From Obesumbacterium proteus (GTDB lineage: Bacteria > Pseudomonadota > Gammaproteobacteria > Enterobacterales > Enterobacteriaceae), in assembly GCF_001586165.1 (NCBI RefSeq), contig NZ_CP014608.1, forward strand, positions 4,464,001 through 4,528,000: a stretch of 64,000 nt of DNA, in the 5' to 3' direction. How positions within the stretch are numbered: the first letter of the stretch is position 1; each line of letters begins with the position of its first letter. The position numbers were made by a program, and so were the translations under genes. Of the stretch, positions 63,708 through 64,000 are shown piece after piece. The notes below the pieces were generated by a model. It was not told the origin of the DNA. It worked only from the letters and a program-made list of their open reading frames with translations, and searched no databases.

Positions 63708-64000
63708 TTACCTACCACCCATGATGGCGATATAGTCCTGCGTCCAACGGCTATACGGCACACACTGGCCTTGGCTTTCACACTTGGCCTGCGGTGTTTT
63801 CCAGAAGGCAATTTTGTCGAAGAATTTATATCCGTTCGCTTCGCAACCGTTGCCACCTAATAAGGTGCTGGCTTTACAGCCCTCAGGCACGGCTGGCAGA
63901 GAACCAAACCATGCGGCGACGTCACCTTGAACTTTTGGCGTGAGCTGCCAGTTCATCCACTTGTAGGCGCAGGTCAGATGCTTAGCCTGTGCGTGAACCA
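63708..64000 (-). CDS. ydcS: Polyamine-type periplasmic binding protein YdcS, C-terminal part only
   Basis: Only the last 97 or so residues are in the window; the 5' end lies beyond 64000. The visible part (WMNWQLTPKVQGDVAAWFG ... WTQDYIAIMGGR) matches the C-terminus of E. coli YdcS, the periplasmic binding protein of the ydcSTUV system. Cysteines in this tail (CKAS, GGNGCEANG, KCESQGQC) likely form disulfides. It is the first gene of the minus-strand cluster seen here. Confidence 0.9.
   Translation of the reverse strand, partial: VHAQAKHLTCAYKWMNWQLTPKVQGDVAAWFGSLPAVPEGCKASTLLGGNGCEANGYKFFDKIAFWKTPQAKCESQGQCVPYSRWTQDYIAIMGGR

Overview
The window is a chromosomal segment of a member of the Enterobacterales, most likely Hafnia or a close relative. 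The backbone order guaA-guaB-xseA ... der-bamB-yfgM-hisS-ispG-rodZ-pilW-rlmN-ndk-pbpC-yfhM ... sseB-pepB-iscX-fdx-hscA-hscB-iscA-iscU-iscS-iscR-trmJ-suhB ... csiE-glyA-hmpA is the enteric order known from Escherichia. The proteins read as close but clearly diverged homologues of the E. coli ones. The genus is an inference from overall similarity; no rRNA gene is present to test it.

Layout. Positions 1-1306: 3' part of hemL and its terminator. 1307-5017: a small, probably accessory block holding yqaE, a MarR-GNAT fusion regulator/acetyltransferase with its own palindromic operator candidate, and an unrecognised 532-residue protein with an HNH-like motif and hydrophobic C-terminal helices; the block ends at the 3' end of guaA, a known integration hotspot for genomic islands. 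5018-9711: guaBA and the divergent xseA, with a PurR-like operator between them. 9712-14107: a malX-malY-type PTS/aminotransferase pair, a YfgJ-like zinc-ribbon protein and an AEC-family transporter. 14239-32865: envelope, translation and isoprenoid housekeeping genes on the minus strand (Der, BamB, YfgM, HisS, IspG, RodZ, PilW, RlmN, Ndk, PbpC, YfhM, SseB). 33015-40361: pepB and the complete isc iron-sulfur cluster, with two adjacent IscR-type sites upstream of iscR and a palindromic MITE-like element lying inside the operon between iscA and hscB. 40593-48190: trmJ, suhB, a nickel/cobalt exporter with its DUF1007 partner, csiE, glyA and hmpA; the glyA-hmpA gap holds recognisable PurR and NsrR sites.

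48191-48876 is a 690-bp non-coding stretch with three tandem 37-bp repeats and several strong hairpins. 48877-55828 is a sugar-related operon (aldose-epimerase-like protein, MFS sugar porter, DUF5107/TPR protein) with a divergent ROK repressor; the DUF5107 gene carries an in-frame amber codon in this sequence. 55889-64000 is a polyamine catabolic cluster: tri-haem cytochrome c, a Tat-exported spermidine-dehydrogenase-like flavoprotein, gamma-aminobutyraldehyde dehydrogenase and a YdcSTUV-type polyamine ABC transporter (ydcS truncated by the window end).

A family of C/G-rich palindromic intergenic repeats occurs five times (32.9, 55.9, 59.1, 60.7 and 63.6 kb), four of them in or at the edge of the polyamine cluster. 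The most interesting unexplained item is the orphan HNH-like membrane protein at 2853-4451. No tRNA, rRNA, CRISPR array or complete insertion sequence was seen.
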